Made by a program: the position numbers and the translations under genes. A stretch of DNA of 64,000 bases from Bisporella sp. PMI_857 (taxonomy: Eukaryota; Ascomycota; Leotiomycetes; Helotiales; Helotiaceae), in NCBI GenBank assembly GCA_021307315.1, contig JAJSPD010000049.1, forward strand, positions 298,018-362,017, read 5' to 3'. Position 1 is the first letter of the stretch; the number at the start of each line of letters is the position of its first letter. The notes beneath the pieces were generated by a model. The model made no database searches, was not told the DNA's origin, and saw nothing but the letters and a program-made list of their open reading frames with translations. Positions 11,781 to 24,661 of this stretch are shown piece after piece.

Positions 11781-12425
11781 GTTTATGGTTGACCACTCAA
11801 GATGTTGATTAATTGAAGGTATGGATATGGAACTGCTGGCCAGCCGATATGACGCATGAACCTCGGCTCATGATCACGTCTTCTAGAGTAAGAATTCGCG
11901 TCGGGTAATGACTGGTGGTGATGAGTCCAAGTATACTGCTAGCTCATAGTGCGCATCTTACTAATACCGGACAGCTGTATATTGTGAAACCTCTGATGCT
12001 GCTCTGTTTGCAGCTTGGACTTCAACATCTCACAAGCCACTGTACTTACCGTGCTAGTCTCGCCTAATAATAGTCTTTGAATAGGGAGTCCGGATTAAGC
12101 AAGAAACTGCCTATGTGATATGTGGTTATGACCAACAACATGTATATAGTCAAAACCATCTCAATTTCATTACCTAGCCGTGATTTCTTGTGTAAATGAT
12201 CTCGATCATCGCTCTTGATACAATATATATAGCACCGACTTGACCTTGATTCCCAAACTGCCAAGGCCGGCTGCCCGCCACGGATCCAGGGGTTCGTCTA
12301 TCAAAGCACCGCGACCAGGATCATGACTGTATCCGAAGCTTAAACTTCCAATATCAACTTGAGCCCCAACCTCACTCTTTGACTAGAGTAATACTCTTGG
12401 GAACACTAATATTGCTACTGCAGAC
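11781..12425. promoter_or_regulatory. Divergent promoter region between MBL thioesterase and USP gene
   Basis: Contains the 5' flanks of two genes reading away from each other. AT-rich patch with TATATATA at about 12224-12231. No other gene-like ORF. Confidence 0.4.
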
Positions 12426-14551
12426 ATGTCCAACTCCCGTCCTGTGACGCCGGGCTCCCCAAAGGTTCATCAGATCAAGCCTCCGCAACCAGGGGTTCCT
12501 CGCTATGGCTGCTGTAAGTTCTGCTTGACGTTGGCTCTGTCAGCCTTGCGGACAATTTGTTGATTCATGAAATAGTGCATCTACAAAAGGTATTAAACCA
12601 CTCAAGTCCACAAACGGTCCAAAATACCATTGAGCACTATAGGCAATGCCTCAAAGTTGTATTCAACGGCGGTCCAACGTTACGGCAGACGTCCAAAACC
12701 AAAACTCAGAGGCCACTTACCGTCGTCAAGCCGAACTTTTTGTGCCTGCAATGCGATGCTATCACGACTTCAAAGAACCGATTACAGCATGGTGAGGAGA
12801 CGAAACATAGGATCTGTATGGGCCAAAGAATTTCTCATTTGAGGATTGGATATGCTAACAAATGGCCCAAGATATTGAATCAAGATCCGGGGCAGTATAC
12901 TGCCAGATGTGCAATGACTTTGTATGGGATCCAACACTGGAAGACTTGAGGACGAGGAGATACGGGACGGGATCTTTTTCTCGTAAGTAGTGACTATTCC
13001 AGTTGCAATTGTATACATGCTGAATTACCTCTTATAGCCAAAAAACGCAAACACGCCGAGCTGTTCGAAGATAATGACCCGACCTTTACATCAACGAACA
13101 CAACAGAGGCAACATGTCGTGTCAGCGGACTTCGAGGCATATATAATATGGGGGCGACATGCTATATGAGCGTTATACTACAATCCTTCGTTCACAATCC
13201 GTTACTCCGGAATTTCTACCTGGCAGAGGGTCACCAGAGCAGCGAGTGTGAGATCAAGAACTGTATGAGCTGTGCCATAGACCATATGTTCCAAGAGTTC
13301 TATGCGTCAGACCCGGTTGTCACCACTGCTTTCCTGGCTTCGGGGATCCTGGGCAGCTTCTTCCATTCAGGGCGGGCAGCATACAGCGAATTCAACTCGG
13401 AACACCTCCAGGAGCAAGATGCCCACGAATTCTTCCAATACCTCACGGAGGAGCTTCACGAGATCAATGGTGGCTCGAGATCTGCGTACGCTGGCGAATC
13501 TCCGGCAAAGATGATTCAGATGAACCACGAAAAGAGCTGCTCCTGCATCATCCACCAGACTTTCTACGGGAAATTGCTGAGCACGAAAACGTGTCTCAAT
13601 TGCAAAGATGTCAACACCTCGGTCGAGTCCTTTTTGGACCTGAGCCTGGGCCTTGAAGCGCTTTCGAAGAAAGCTAGCTTGAAAACGAAGTTTACGCTTC
13701 AGCAGTGTCTGAAGAAATACTTTGAGCCCGAGGGCTGCGAGTATACCTGCCACAATTGTGAAACATTGGAGGCAGAGAAACAGCTCAGTATAAAGAGCTT
13801 GCCGAATGTGCTTTGCATCCAGCTTAAGGTCAGTGCTCTCAAGTTTGTTCCTTTTGCCTGTAGGCATTGTGTCACGTCGGATTCGTCATGTCATACATTT
13901 TACTTGCAACCATTTTCTTTTGGTTATTTCTATTTAGCGGATATCCGCTTTGTCATTTGCATTGCCATATAGCATTCTTAAACGTACGCCGCAAGCATAA
14001 ATCCTGTGTCGTTCTATGAGAGAGGTTGTTCAGTGTGGAATCCATTCATCCTCCATAAATGTCCAGATGTCTCCCTTATACGGTCATATCTCAAGGTTAC
14101 GCATACATTTACTGACAAGGATCATCGCAGCGATTCAAGCAATCGGATGGCACGCAATCCAAAGTTGACACGAAAGTTTCATTCCCGCTCAAGCTTGAAA
14201 TGTTACCATACACAAATCGTGCCAGGACTCAGGATATAAAGCAGAATTTCGAACTTGCGCGATCGTGTACATATGATCTTCAAAGTGTTGTAGTGCATGT
14301 GGGGAGCATAGATACAGGTAAGCTCGAGCTAAGCACACTCAGCTCGCGTTGCTAACAAGATAGGCCACTACTACTCATATTCAAGAGTTGGAAACCAGGT
14401 AAGTCTAGCATCCTTCGTCCGGCTTGCGAGTCTAACTCATAATTCATAGTGGTTCAGGTTTAATGACCATAACATAAATTTGGCAACGAAATCACAGGTC
14501 CTGAACGAACAAGCGTTTCTTTTGTTCTATGTTATCCAGTCACTCTCGTAG
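12426..14551 (+). CDS. Ubiquitin carboxyl-terminal hydrolase with zf-UBP domain (Ubp8/USP22-like)
   Basis: Seven exons: 12426-12513, 12576-12815, 12872-12982, 13038-13828, 14131-14317, 14364-14398, 14450-14551, joining in frame. The zf-UBP domain covers residues about 30-140: GCLHLQKV, CLQC, HGEETKH and VYCQMCNDFVWDP provide the Cys/His ligands. The USP catalytic core starts at GLRGIYNMGATCYMS, with the nucleophile Cys in the Cys box, QQDAHEFFQYL-type motif (QEQDAHEFFQYL), CLNC and CHNC zinc pair, RFKQSDG, and the His box GHYYSYSRVGNQWFRFND with catalytic His and Asn/Asp. The ORF ends LLFYVIQSLS. This order (zf-UBP then USP) is that of Ubp8, the SAGA deubiquitinase acting on H2B-Ub. Exon 2's intron (12816-12871) carries a perfect TGCTAAC branch point. 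The 302-nt intron 4 is unusually long here. Confidence 0.88.
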
Positions 14552-14719
14552 GTCGCATCGGTAGCATGGAGAATACCAGCATTGTAGGATAAAATGGGAG
14601 GGCATGATCGGCGTTTAGAAAGCTACCTTGTACTCGTACATCCTATACCCACAGCGAGGAAGAAGCTGTATAATGAATATTTATTATGAAGTATCCCAGT
14701 TTTAGTGCTTGCAATCCTA

Positions 14720-15812
14720 TCATAATCCATCCCTAGGTTTCCATTTCCAGTGCCCACACTCGAAATTGGCATAGCAGAAGAATTCGTTACTTAAACCTTT
14801 GGTGTGCACAGGAAGGAAAGTGGTGGTCGCGATGCCTTGTGGACGATAGAGTTTATGGATTAGGGTTTCCATGCGCTCACCAGTACACACTATTAGGCGG
14901 GAGTCTTTGGACCCCCAAGACTTGGAAAGCCAGCGGACGGTCATTGCAGCTGGGCGATATTAGAACATAATTCGGATATGAATGGGATAGGACGAACCTT
15001 TCGTCTGACATTCCTCGCTCAAAAACGGCGGATCAATGATGAAGCTATCGACAGTGCCTTTCATGGCCACTACACATCCCATCTATTAGCTCGTATTCTC
15101 CCTCATCTCGCACGTATACTCACCGGGCAACCCAAAGGGCTCATTAAAATCATAAAACACGAACTCTGGAAAGACGTTAAAGCGTTTATCGTACTCCAGC
15201 AGCCAGAGCTTAGGTTTCTCGTCCTCGCTCTTCCCGCTCTGATTCTGATACTCATCAGCTCCGTCTTCTCCCTCTCCATCGATTTAGACTCACCAACAAG
15301 TTCTTCAACTGCACGAACACGCTCGGCGCGCTAACCACCGCTATCGTTTTCGTCGCATCTATGCCCTCCAACAACCTCCCCGCAAGCAGCGTAGCCGTGT
15401 CGTCGGAATACTGCCCGGATAAGCATCAATAAAAATTTTTTCCCACAAAACCGCCCCTCCTGGACAGAAGTCCCAAACCCGCAAGTCTGCAGGAAAGGGG
15501 AAGAGGACGGGAGAAGAAGAAGAAGAAGAAGAGGTCCCGTGACCTACCCAGAACTGACTCTCGTTCCAATCCTCCGCAAACGCATCCATGCTCAACGCCT
15601 TCTGGTTGCTCGCCCGCTCCTCCGCCGCGCTCTGCAGCTCCTGAAACTTCCTATCGCGGGCGTCGCGGTCGGCGTAGAATTCTTGGAGCGCGGAGAGGGT
15701 GTCGCTTGGGAGCGTGCTGGTTCTTGAGTTAGGATATCATTCTTTGGGTAATTTTTTAAAAAAATTTTTGGAAGGAGAATACTTGCGGTATTTCGTCATC
15801 GGAGTCGGTCAT
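14720..15812 (-). CDS. EFM5: Protein-lysine N-methyltransferase EFM5 (eEF1A Lys methyltransferase, N6-adenine-MTase fold)
   Basis: Minus-strand exons begin 15812-15787, 15722-15548, 15410-15294, about 15246-15130, then about 15075-15000 and 14950-14720. The protein starts MTDSDDEIPTSTLPSD, then the family hallmark LSMDAFAEDWNESQFWYSD, the SAM-binding strand IAVVSAPSVFVQLKNLL, and the catalytic DPPF motif in SFIIDPPFLSEECQTK, and finishes with YANFECGHWKWKPRDGL. Known role of the family: trimethylation of eEF1A in the cytosol. Intron 1 (15786-15723) uses a GC donor (GCAAGT) with CCTAAC branch and AAG acceptor; only that choice keeps the frame. The gene looks intact, about 240 aa. Middle exon ends are approximate. 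Confidence 0.87.
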
Positions 15813-16323
15813 TATTAAATTATGGTGGGAGGGACAAGAAGCGGAGAATGGAGGATGGCCGGGTGTTGATGGTGGTGGTGTTTGGGGGTGCTGCTTGGAT
15901 TTGATTTGGATAGGAGAGAAATTTTAGCGAGGCGAATAGGAGGGGAATGGGATTGAGGGAATTGGGTAGGTTGTGGATATGGCAATTCCTATTTCATTTT
16001 TTAATTTTATTTTATTATTTTTCCTTGGAAAACGGTTTGGTTTCAACGAACACATCTTGTTTCACATGTTACATCATCGAAATGGGGTTTGGCTTATTGT
16101 AATTTTCATGCTGAGATTGGATGAACTCATGCTTAGGGAACTATGTGGATAATCAATGGTGTGCTCTTCCCGAGATTTCCAGTAGATGTAAATACTGATG
16201 AAGTATGTTGCATAAAAGTCTTTTACTTTTTCAATTAATTCCTGATCACTTTGGGCATCTGACAAAGAAAATTTTGCATATGTACATTTGACTATTCTAC
16301 TTCAACTTATACACCCGCCATCT
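15813..16323. other. Intergenic, no gene seen
   Basis: G-rich then AT-rich sequence (TTTTATTTTATTATTTTT near 16003-16022). Contains the EFM5 5' flank and the 3' flank of the complex I gene. Confidence 0.5.
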
Positions 16324-17913
16324 CTATTGAGAATCGAGAACATGCAAAAATTTCTTTTCCTCCCTCTTCTCGCGTTCCGTCGCAGGTGGCAAGTCATAGA
16401 ATGACGAGCTCCGGTAACCTTGCTGTGGCGAGGTTAGATATGGAGCTGGGCAAGGATGAGAACTTCTTACCAAGTAGTGGAAAGTCAAACTGCTAAGCTC
16501 TGCTGGTTCGATGCTAAGGTCCTTGAAGGTCTTTGCTCTAGGATCAATTGTCTGATCGATGAATTCCCGCTCAATCTCGTCGGCTGAAAGCACAGGCCAC
16601 CACAAAGCCTGGTTCAGAAGTTTGGCGGCAGGCTTGAGAATCTTCTTGGGAAGGTTGATGTGTCGTCGGTGTTTGCCAATCTCCTTGTCTACCAACTCAG
16701 CGATCTCTGCGGTTGAGTAGTTTTTTGGACCGAAAAGTTCATATGTCTCAGAAGCAGTGTTATCGTCGTAAAGCATTCTTTCTAATGCCTCTCCGACATC
16801 GATTGCCTTGAAGATCGTAAGCCAATTTCCCCAAAGTATGTTAATCACTTACATGAACGGGCCAGTAGCGTTCCTGCATGTGATTGGAGGTCAAAACATT
16901 AGTGACGCCGGCCAATCTATGCAACAGACGGTCCTCAAAACCAAACAAAGGTGCTGGTCTGACGATAGTAGTCTCTGGGAAGATGCTACGTGCCACTTGC
17001 TCACCTCTAGCCTATAATCAAATATTCATTTAGTCAAGATATCATCTTTGGTGGGATAATCTCTGACCTTGGTTCTGAAGAATTCTGAAGGAGAGTCGAG
17101 GCTCGCATTGTAGGACGAGACCTGAATAAATCGATCACAATCGTACTTAGCCACTGCATCCGCAATACGCTCTGTACCTTCGACGTGGACATCCTCTAGA
17201 TCGAAGTTCCTAGCAAATGTCAGACATACGCCGCTGATTCCTGAGTGCTCAACCGTACTTTGTAGGGTACATTCGTCCGACGAGATTATAGACAACGTCA
17301 GAGTGCCTTACACTCTCCTCTAGAGATTGTGTGTTTCTGAGATCGTATTCCTATACAGCACTCAGCATGGCTCCTGCTATAAGCACACCACCTTCATACC
17401 ATGAATATAACTCTGCCCAGATCGCCCGCAACCTTCAAATGTCTCTTGGCCATTTCCTCTCGGAAGGGTACTATAACAGTACATCCTTTTCGCGCTAGAT
17501 TTTAAACGTTAGTTGAAGACGCTGCCTCGTATCATTCTGATACACTCGTACCAAGTCTGTTAACGATGTATCGTCCTAGGAATCCAGTTGCTCCGAAAAC
17601 CGTAACAGTGTGGCCTAACCGCTATCAGTAACCGGAATTGTGTTGCAAGATGTCGTAATTTACCTCCCAATGATGATCTATGATTTCATGGCTCAGCGAA
17701 ACTCAATTGAATTTGTATCTCAAGTACTGACCTGCCACCTTGTGTGCGAATAATGGGCTTACCCGTCCTTGTTATGGCAATATCGCTGACGCTCCGTGTA
17801 AGAGAGGGACCGCCGCAGCTTGCTCGCATGGCAGTCCGGAGACTGTTCATACTCGACGGACTGCAGGCTTTCTGCATGATTGCGACTGCTCTCAATATCA
17901 ATTGACGGTTCAT
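16324..17913 (-). CDS. nuo40: NADH:ubiquinone oxidoreductase 40-kDa subunit (NDUFA9/NUEM, atypical SDR fold)
   Basis: Minus strand, at least six exons. The N terminus (17913 down) is a basic mitochondrial presequence (MNRQLILRAVAIMQK), then GGSHEIIDHHWERLGHTV leads into the Rossmann strand TVFGATGFLGRYIVNRL (nucleotide-binding GxxGxxG). Further conserved blocks are FDLEDVHVEGTERIADAV, FIQVSSYNA, VRPAPLFG near 16920, MQERYWPV, AIDVGEALERMLYDD and the C-terminal SSFYDLPPATEREKREEKK. The last intron (16426-16474 region) is a small GT-AG that keeps FHYLQGYRSSSF in frame. It is an accessory subunit of complex I on the matrix side that binds NADPH and stabilises the arm junction. The gene is divergent from RPN9 with only about 220 bp between the starts. 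Confidence 0.88.
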
Positions 17914-18132
17914 ATCTTCAGGAGAGTTTGGTTGAGGTCGACATTAGACCCACTTTCGGCCGGATTTTCTAAATGCCGATATGGATTTCAGAGCTCCAGG
18001 TACCCTTCAGCCGCGCCTCAACTTTAAACACAACTCTACAACCTCACAAACTACGAATACAAAATACCCCGAGCCGTTTGGCACATTCTCTTTACTGGAT
18101 ACGGCATCCTCATCTTCTAAAATCCGCCCACC
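17914..18132. promoter_or_regulatory. Short bidirectional promoter (nuo40 / RPN9)
   Basis: 219 bp separate the two divergent start codons, so both 5' UTRs and the core promoters must lie here. No TATA box is evident; pyrimidine-rich and CAC/CTC-rich sequence precedes the RPN9 start. Confidence 0.5.
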
Positions 18133-19368
18133 ATGAATGTTGATACCATTCCCGACTTTTTAGGGGAGCAACGGGACAATGCTCCAGAAGATCTACAGGC
18201 GCTGGTGTTCTCCTTTGAGGATCTATGGGAACGGAAGCTATGGCATCAGCTTACGGATGCACTTGTCACATACTTCAACCACGAGGAGAGCGCAGCTCAG
18301 CGGTTACCATTCTATAGAAGCTTCATTCTCACCTTCGCAGACAAGATTAATCAGCTACGGCTGGTAACTCTTGCTCTTCGTGCGGCAGAACAATGCAAAG
18401 GTAACATAGATATCATACTATTTAGAGTATTACTAAAATTTTCTCAGATAGTCAGGAACGCTTGTCATTTCTCACAGCTGTTGCCAATAAGGTCAATAAA
18501 CCAAATTCTCAAGATGCATATGTTTACGCCACGGTCGCTGTAGCCAAAGTCAAATTAGAGCTTAAAGATCCAGAAGGTGCGAGGAAGGAGCTGGATAAGT
18601 CGGAGAAGGTTTTGGATAGTTTTGATTCTGTAGAGACAATCGTCCATGCCGCCTTCTACAGAGTCAACGCGGAGTATTACCAGGTCTGTCTCACATCTAA
18701 ACACTACCAGGCACATCTAATTCTTGCAGTCAAAACATGAATTTGCCTCTTACTACCGCAATGCTCTTTTATATTTGGCCTGTATCGACCTTAAGGACCT
18801 CACTGCCAACGAACGCAAGAGCCGCGCCTATGACTTAAGTCTTGCAGCATTGGTTTCAGACACAATCTATAACTTCGGAGAACTTCTTTTGCATCCAATT
18901 CTCGATGCTCTTAAAGAGGACGAGTCGTGGCTGCGTGATCTTCTTTTTGCGTTTAATCGTGGAGATTTGGCTGCATATGATGTTCTTGCGGGGCACATCT
19001 CCTCGAACCCACTCCTTGCAGAACACAGAGATGGGCTGAGACAGAAGATATACCTTGCTGCTCTCACAGAAGCCGTATTCAGGCGGCCGCCCCATGATCG
19101 TGCCATGTCTTTCTCCACCATCTCTGAGGAAACCAAGGTCCGGCCAGATGAGATCGAGCACTTGATTATGAAAGCATTGAGTTTAGGTTTATTACGCGGA
19201 AGCATAGACCAGGTCGATCAGATCGCACGTATCAACTGGGTACAACCAAAGGTACTCGATAAGAAGCAGATTGATAACATGCGAACAAGATTACAAGACT
19301 GGGATTCGAGCGTCAATTCGCTGGGTAATTGGATTGAGGCGAAAGGTCAAGATGTTTGGGCAGCATAA
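18133..19368 (+). CDS. RPN9: 26S proteasome regulatory subunit Rpn9 (PSMD13), PCI domain
   Basis: Three exons 18133-18400, 18448-18683 and 18730-19368 join in frame to 380 residues, close to the family length. The N-terminal helical repeats include LVFSFEDLWERKLWHQLTDA, ALRAAEQCKDSQERLSF and the TPR-like AVAKVKLELKDPEGARKEL; the PCI part includes YDLSLAALVSDTIYNFGELL and the winged-helix SFSTISEETKVRPDEIEHLI, ending VDQIARINWVQPKVLDKKQI. Rpn9 is a lid subunit that scaffolds the 19S particle near Rpn8/Rpn11. Both introns are about 46 nt with GT-AG ends. No defect visible. Confidence 0.95.
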
Positions 19369-20154
19369 TCACATCATAGGAGTCTGGGCTCACCCAAGAG
19401 AGGAAGGGATTGTACTATAGGTCTCGCAGATAGAGACAATGGCACGGCCATAAGAGATGAGACATGTTGTAGATGTACACCAGGAAGTCATTCGCATCAT
19501 AGTATAGTTCGCATCTTTGCAGAACTTTCAGCATATTGTCGTGTTCTAAAATATCTCAAATTATGGCGTAAAAGATCCCATATGAATTCTGAGTACTTGG
19601 TCAAGTGGCCGTTGAGACGAATGATCTAGCACAACAGTCTTGCCTGCACTAAAAGGGCGGTACAAAGAGAAATGGCTTAAAGGGACAACGATTTCTTTGC
19701 TCACATCCATGTGGTCGGGATAATATTAAACTTGGCTCTCCTTGTGGAAGCATTCCGTTCCTCGACTAACATAGAACAAAAGATGATTCCCTAAAATGTA
19801 TAGGAACAGACTTTCTTTCCAGTTAAGCACTGCATTACATATCACCCCAATTACATGAAGCAAGTTTGTGAATAATCAAATCACCAGCCTTCCTTACGCC
19901 AAGATCTCAGCCTTACAGTTTGATGATGCAGGGTTTCCTAATTTAGCGATCATTCCGGACTTGGGAAATTGAAGTTTTATTATTCACTTGGACACCTTAT
20001 AGAATTCTAAATTCTTCTACGGCACGAGAGCTTGTAAAGCAGGTCCAGAAGCTAGTGCGACTCGAAAGTTATACCAATCTCTCAATCGCGAGGTATCAAC
20101 ACTTGGCCTGCGCCACTGCGACTCGGTTGTCCAGTTGAGGACAGTTCCCTCGAG
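19369..20154. other. Intergenic, no gene seen
   Basis: 3' flank of RPN9 and 5' flank of the rhomboid gene. No protein-like ORF or RNA motif found. Confidence 0.5.
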
Positions 20155-21176
20155 ATGGCTCCCAGTCTTCCACAGTTCTCAGCAACTCGTATGCGATCAT
20201 ATATCTTCCGGTTGCCGTTATTCACTAGAGCCATTGTTACTATAATAATAGCACTATGGATTCTCAGTTACCAGACCGTTTGGGATGTGCAGCAATGGGG
20301 AGCTCTAATACCGGATGAGATTGGATTAAGCACCAGTTAGTATTAGATTCCGGTCGCACATGGTCTTCTTGAGCTGACTGTTCATTCTTTCAGTGTATCG
20401 AACTAATACCTTTCCGCTGATTCATGCCGGCTTCTTCCATTGCTTTATGAATCTCATCGCCTTGACTCCGTTATTAGAGAGATTCGAAGCAGAATTCGGA
20501 ACTTTGACGTCTGTAGCATTATTTGTTGGTCGTAAGTGAAGAGTCATTTCTATACATATGCCAGATTGGCCAATACCTGGTTGACACATTTATAGCCCTT
20601 TCCACTATCCCGGCGTTATTATATACTTTCATTGAGAGGGGAATTCTCCGCATGAATACCACCATATTAGGCGCAAGGTATGGATATCGATCTTGTTGAA
20701 TCAAGAAATTTTTTTAACTAGAAGAGCAGTATTTGGGTATTCACCCTCCTTGCAATGGAAGCTGTGAAGACATACAAGACAAATCCTTTCTTCCAGCTCG
20801 GCGACTACAAAATTCCAACATGGATAACGCCTTTTGTTATGGTCTTATTTGTAACATTTTTAGTCCCAAATACCAGCTTTCTGGGACACGTATGTGGACT
20901 GGCATTTGGGTATGGATGTAAGTGAAGCCTTGTATTCAATGCTCTAGTCGTAGGCTGACTCTAGTTTCAGGGGGGCTTGGGTACCTCAGGTTTTTAGCTC
21001 CACCAGAGAAGATTCTTCGATGGATAGAAGGCAAGATGAATTTACTTGGACGGTTACCTCACTATGTTTCTGTTGATCAAAAGACATATGGTCGATTTGG
21101 CGTTCTTCCTTCGACTACTCCAACAACCGACAGTCCGATGGGTTATGTAGGAAGCTCGCAACGATTAGGTCCTTAA
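20155..21176 (+). CDS. RBD2: Rhomboid-family intramembrane protein Rbd2
   Basis: Five exons 20155-20335, 20394-20531, 20596-20677, 20730-20917, 20971-21176 join in frame to 264 residues. TM1 is FTRAIVTIIIALWILSY; loop and TM2 read NTFPLIHAGFFHCFMNLIAL; the catalytic serine motif is ILGASIWVF (GxS, created across intron 3); the catalytic His lies in GHVCGLAFGYGW. Rbd2-type rhomboids reside in the Golgi/ER and in fission yeast and Aspergillus process SREBP under low oxygen. The C-terminal tail after RFLAPPEKILRWIEGK is cytosolic and polar. The GAS version of the Ser motif is usual for this subfamily. No truncation seen. Confidence 0.88.
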
Positions 21177-21642
21177 GCTTATGAGATGACTTAATATGTT
21201 CTGTATGATATCTAGCATAATTTGGCGTTCGCGGTATTTGTTTGGCATATGAAAACACCGGAGCATAGAGTAGGGGAATTTTTCTGAGTTTTGGTAACAG
21301 AATCCTCCTAAGTAATGTATAAATCTTGATCAAGTGCTAAACCTAGAGTATTTTCCTTTGTTGAACAAGTCTCAGATTCACATCTTTTAAGTCTTATCAC
21401 AACGTTAGCTGTTGTATAAATTTGGCAGGAACTTTCTCGCGTGCTACTTGAAGTATTATACTGTTTACTTCTGCGTGAACTGCTGAGAGCCCAGCCTGCA
21501 CGGCTGACTTTCCCTGTGGACAGGGTACCCTAGCCAAGCCCCTTTTCTCTCCCCCACAGCTTGGACGTGAGAACGTGTCAGCCTCGCGACTTGAAGCTCA
21601 ACTTTTAGGTCTTGATGCAATCAACACCCACGAGTTATAGCA
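21177..21642. other. Intergenic, no gene seen
   Basis: Between RBD2 and GAA1, same strand. No gene-like ORF. Confidence 0.5.
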
Positions 21643-23673
21643 ATGGCTAGCCTGCTGAGTAAGTCAATCATAAGCCTAGCGCGATAGCTACTGACTTTCA
21701 AGAAGCCTCAAATGTAAACCCTCGGCGGAATCCGCTTCTCTTCAAACTTCCGCCGTATCTGTCCTTTCTCTGCGTGGTCATAGGAATTGGCTGGCTGCTG
21801 GTGTTACCACTGAACGACTACTCACGACGAACGTATATTTCCGAGAATGCTTTACTTCCAGGGCAGGTTCACACATATTTCGCTGGCAGTGATCAGCATG
21901 TTTTCCGGGGATATAAGCATGAGATCAATGCGTTGCAGGACAAGAGTAATGTCGAGTATGGACACATACTCGCTACACTAAGCACAAAGGCTAATATCTA
22001 GCGAAGGGTAAACAATAAATTAGAAGAGTTCTTCAAGGCGTCGGGATTGAAGGTAGCACGACAGAAGTATGAGTACAAATCTGCCGGAGAAACACATTCT
22101 GGAGAGAATATATACGCCATACTGCATGCTCCAAGAGGTGACGCTACAGAGGCCATTGTCCTTGTTGGAGCTTGGATCAACACAGATGGTAGTATCAATC
22201 GCGGTGGAGTATCACTTGTTCTTACTCTGGCAAGATATTTCAAGCGTAAGATTCTCTACAGCAACTAGTTATGACATACGCAACTGACTCTGTTTAGGAT
22301 GGTCACTATGGTCGAAGGATATTATCTTCTTGATTACAGCAGACAGCAAAGCTGCCCCACAGGCCTGGGTGGACGCATATCATGATGCGCACCAGTCTCC
22401 GGGCATTGAGTCCTTGCCATTGAAGAGTGGAGCGCTACAAGGTGCCATTGTGGTTGACTATCCCTTTGACCACAGATTTGAGTCAATACATATTGTATAC
22501 GACGGAATTAATGGTCAACTCCCAAACCTGGATCTCCTCAACACAGTAGTGTCTATCGCAAACGGTCAAATGGGGATAGGCGTCTCCATCCAACAGATGT
22601 GGAAACACTCCGAGAGCTACCGTGATAGATTACAGACTATGCTTCGAGGCATGATGAACCAGGGCTTAGGTCATGCTTCTGGTCCACATAGCAGCTTCAT
22701 ACCCTATCACGTGGACGCTATTACTTTGCGACCCTATGGGGAGGGTTGGCAAGATGAAATGGCCATGGGAAGAGTTGTTGAAAGTTCTTTCCGAAGCTTG
22801 AATAACTTGTTAGAACACCTCCATCAGAGTTTCTTCTTCTATCTCCTAATGCAGACAAACCGATTTGTCAGCATTGGCACGTATCTTCCAAGCGCTATGC
22901 TTGTAGCGGTCAACTTCACCATCATGGCTATCTTCCTCTGGGTGAAGAGTGGACTACCACAGCCAGGAAAAACAGATGAGGCCCCAAAAGCCGAACTTGA
23001 CGACAAGACAAAACTGGCAAAGGCACAAAATGAGGCTTCTGTATCTCTCGTAGTAGAACTCTCCAATGGTGCACGAGAAAGAGAACTCTTCCTGCCCCTC
23101 GCAATCGTTGCTGGTTCACAATTTCTTGGCGTAGTCCCACTCTACATCTTCAACAACACATCTCAAAAGGTGCTGACCCACGTCTTCACAGCCTTCGCCA
23201 TAGCCAACACTATCCTTCCTCTCATTCTCTCGCTAATATTAAGGCGCTATTTCTCGCCAACAGCGCAACAATACGCGCTCATAAAATCCTTCTCCCTACT
23301 TCTCCTTGGGCTTTTCCTTTCCTCACTCGCAACCCTTAACTTTGCACTCGCGTTCCTCGTCGGCTTGCTTGCTGCGCCGTTAACTTATATCCAACCAATA
23401 CCAAGCAATTCCCTCTTAAGCCTCGTGAGCAAATTCTTGGTTTTTATCGTGCTGAGTGCAAGCGCGCCAACAAGCGTTCTTGTGGCTGGGAGCTGGGCCT
23501 GGGGTGTAAATGTTAAAGACATACTAACCCAAGCAGCGTTCGGGTGGGATGTGTGGAGGATGTATACCCAAGTTGTTGTCTGGTGTGTGTGGTGGCCAGC
23601 ATGGGTAGTAGGAGGAGTGTTGTTGTTTGGCAAACCTAGGACGAAGGATGGGGTGTTAAAAATGTCACAATAG
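21643..23673 (+). CDS. GAA1: GPI transamidase component Gaa1
   Basis: Exon 1 is only 21643-21658; it joins 21703 onward to read MASLLKASNVNPRRNP. A second intron lies about 21950-22010 (donor uncertain) and a third about 22245-22298, after which a single exon runs to 23673. The N-terminal TM is LSFLCVVIGIGWLLVLPL; the lumenal M28-peptidase-like domain includes SGENIYAILHAPRG, EAIVLVGAWINTDGSINRGG and DIIFLITADS; a block of TM helices follows RERELFLPLAIVAGSQFLG to the C terminus. Gaa1 sits in the ER membrane GPI transamidase complex (with Gpi8, Gpi16, Gpi17, Gab1) and helps transfer the GPI anchor to cargo proteins. The domain order and about 600-residue length are normal for the family. Confidence 0.92.
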
Positions 23674-24661
23674 GCGACTAATAAATTCACCTTGCTAAAC
23701 CATGCACCACATACAGTATATACACAGATGTCTTTGCTCCGTAGCAAGTACTGAGTGAGCCTATGCTACAATTAGCAAGCCAACAAAGCTAGATGCTTAT
23801 TTAATACAGTAAAAGTTACAATAAACCAAAGGACCATCATAACTTGAAACTGAGTTTACTCATGAACCAATCTTTGTATTAAATCTTTGTACGAATCCTT
23901 GTACAAATCCTTATGCAATCCCTCAATTACAAGATTATTAAAAGTGTAAGATAGTTGTAACGGACCAAGACGACTGTGTATGGAGTGGTCACGCTAACAA
24001 AGAGAGTGTAAGCAAGGTCGCTGCGTATTTGGGTATTCGTCTAAGGAAGGAAAAGGGTAGAAAAGGAAGTAACTAGCTAAACAGAGTGCCATCCAAGTGT
24101 AAATGTCTAGCGCTACACTCTCAATAAGAGTAAAGCTTTAAAGTAGGATGTGAGGGTATAAGTACACTATGGATTCAGCCAGTTTGCTTCTGTATTGCTC
24201 CTAAAATAAGATTTTTGAATCAGGATAGTTTGCGCGGTTTCCTTGAAGCATCACAACCTCGGTTTCATCACCTAAAAGCTCCCGAAACTGTCGAGTATAC
24301 CCTTCATGTCCTTTTGAATTATTCAACTACCACTCTAGCACCGTCCCACAGTATTCTTCTGTTACATAATCCCACGCAACCGCATTGTGGTCTGCACCTC
24401 TGCTCAAGAGCAACTCAAATCTATCTTCATATCCCAAAGCCGCCGGAATATTGATATAGACCTGGTCGTCAGGGTGATGAAAGGGATAGGTAGGGAGTTT
24501 GGAACGAGATAGGACAGTAGAGATTAGTCTGCGTCGCTTGGAATTGGATTACCCTATCTACAGAACCTCACAGTAGCATCTGATATGAGCAAAGCAGTTG
24601 GAAGCAGAAAATAAATTTGTATCGCATCTCATTACTGCTGTTCACAGTTTCGAAGGGGTTC
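23674..24661. other. Intergenic, no gene seen
   Basis: Moderately AT-rich, contains near-repeats of CTTTGTA/CCTTGTAC around 23870-23915. No convincing ORF. Confidence 0.5.
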
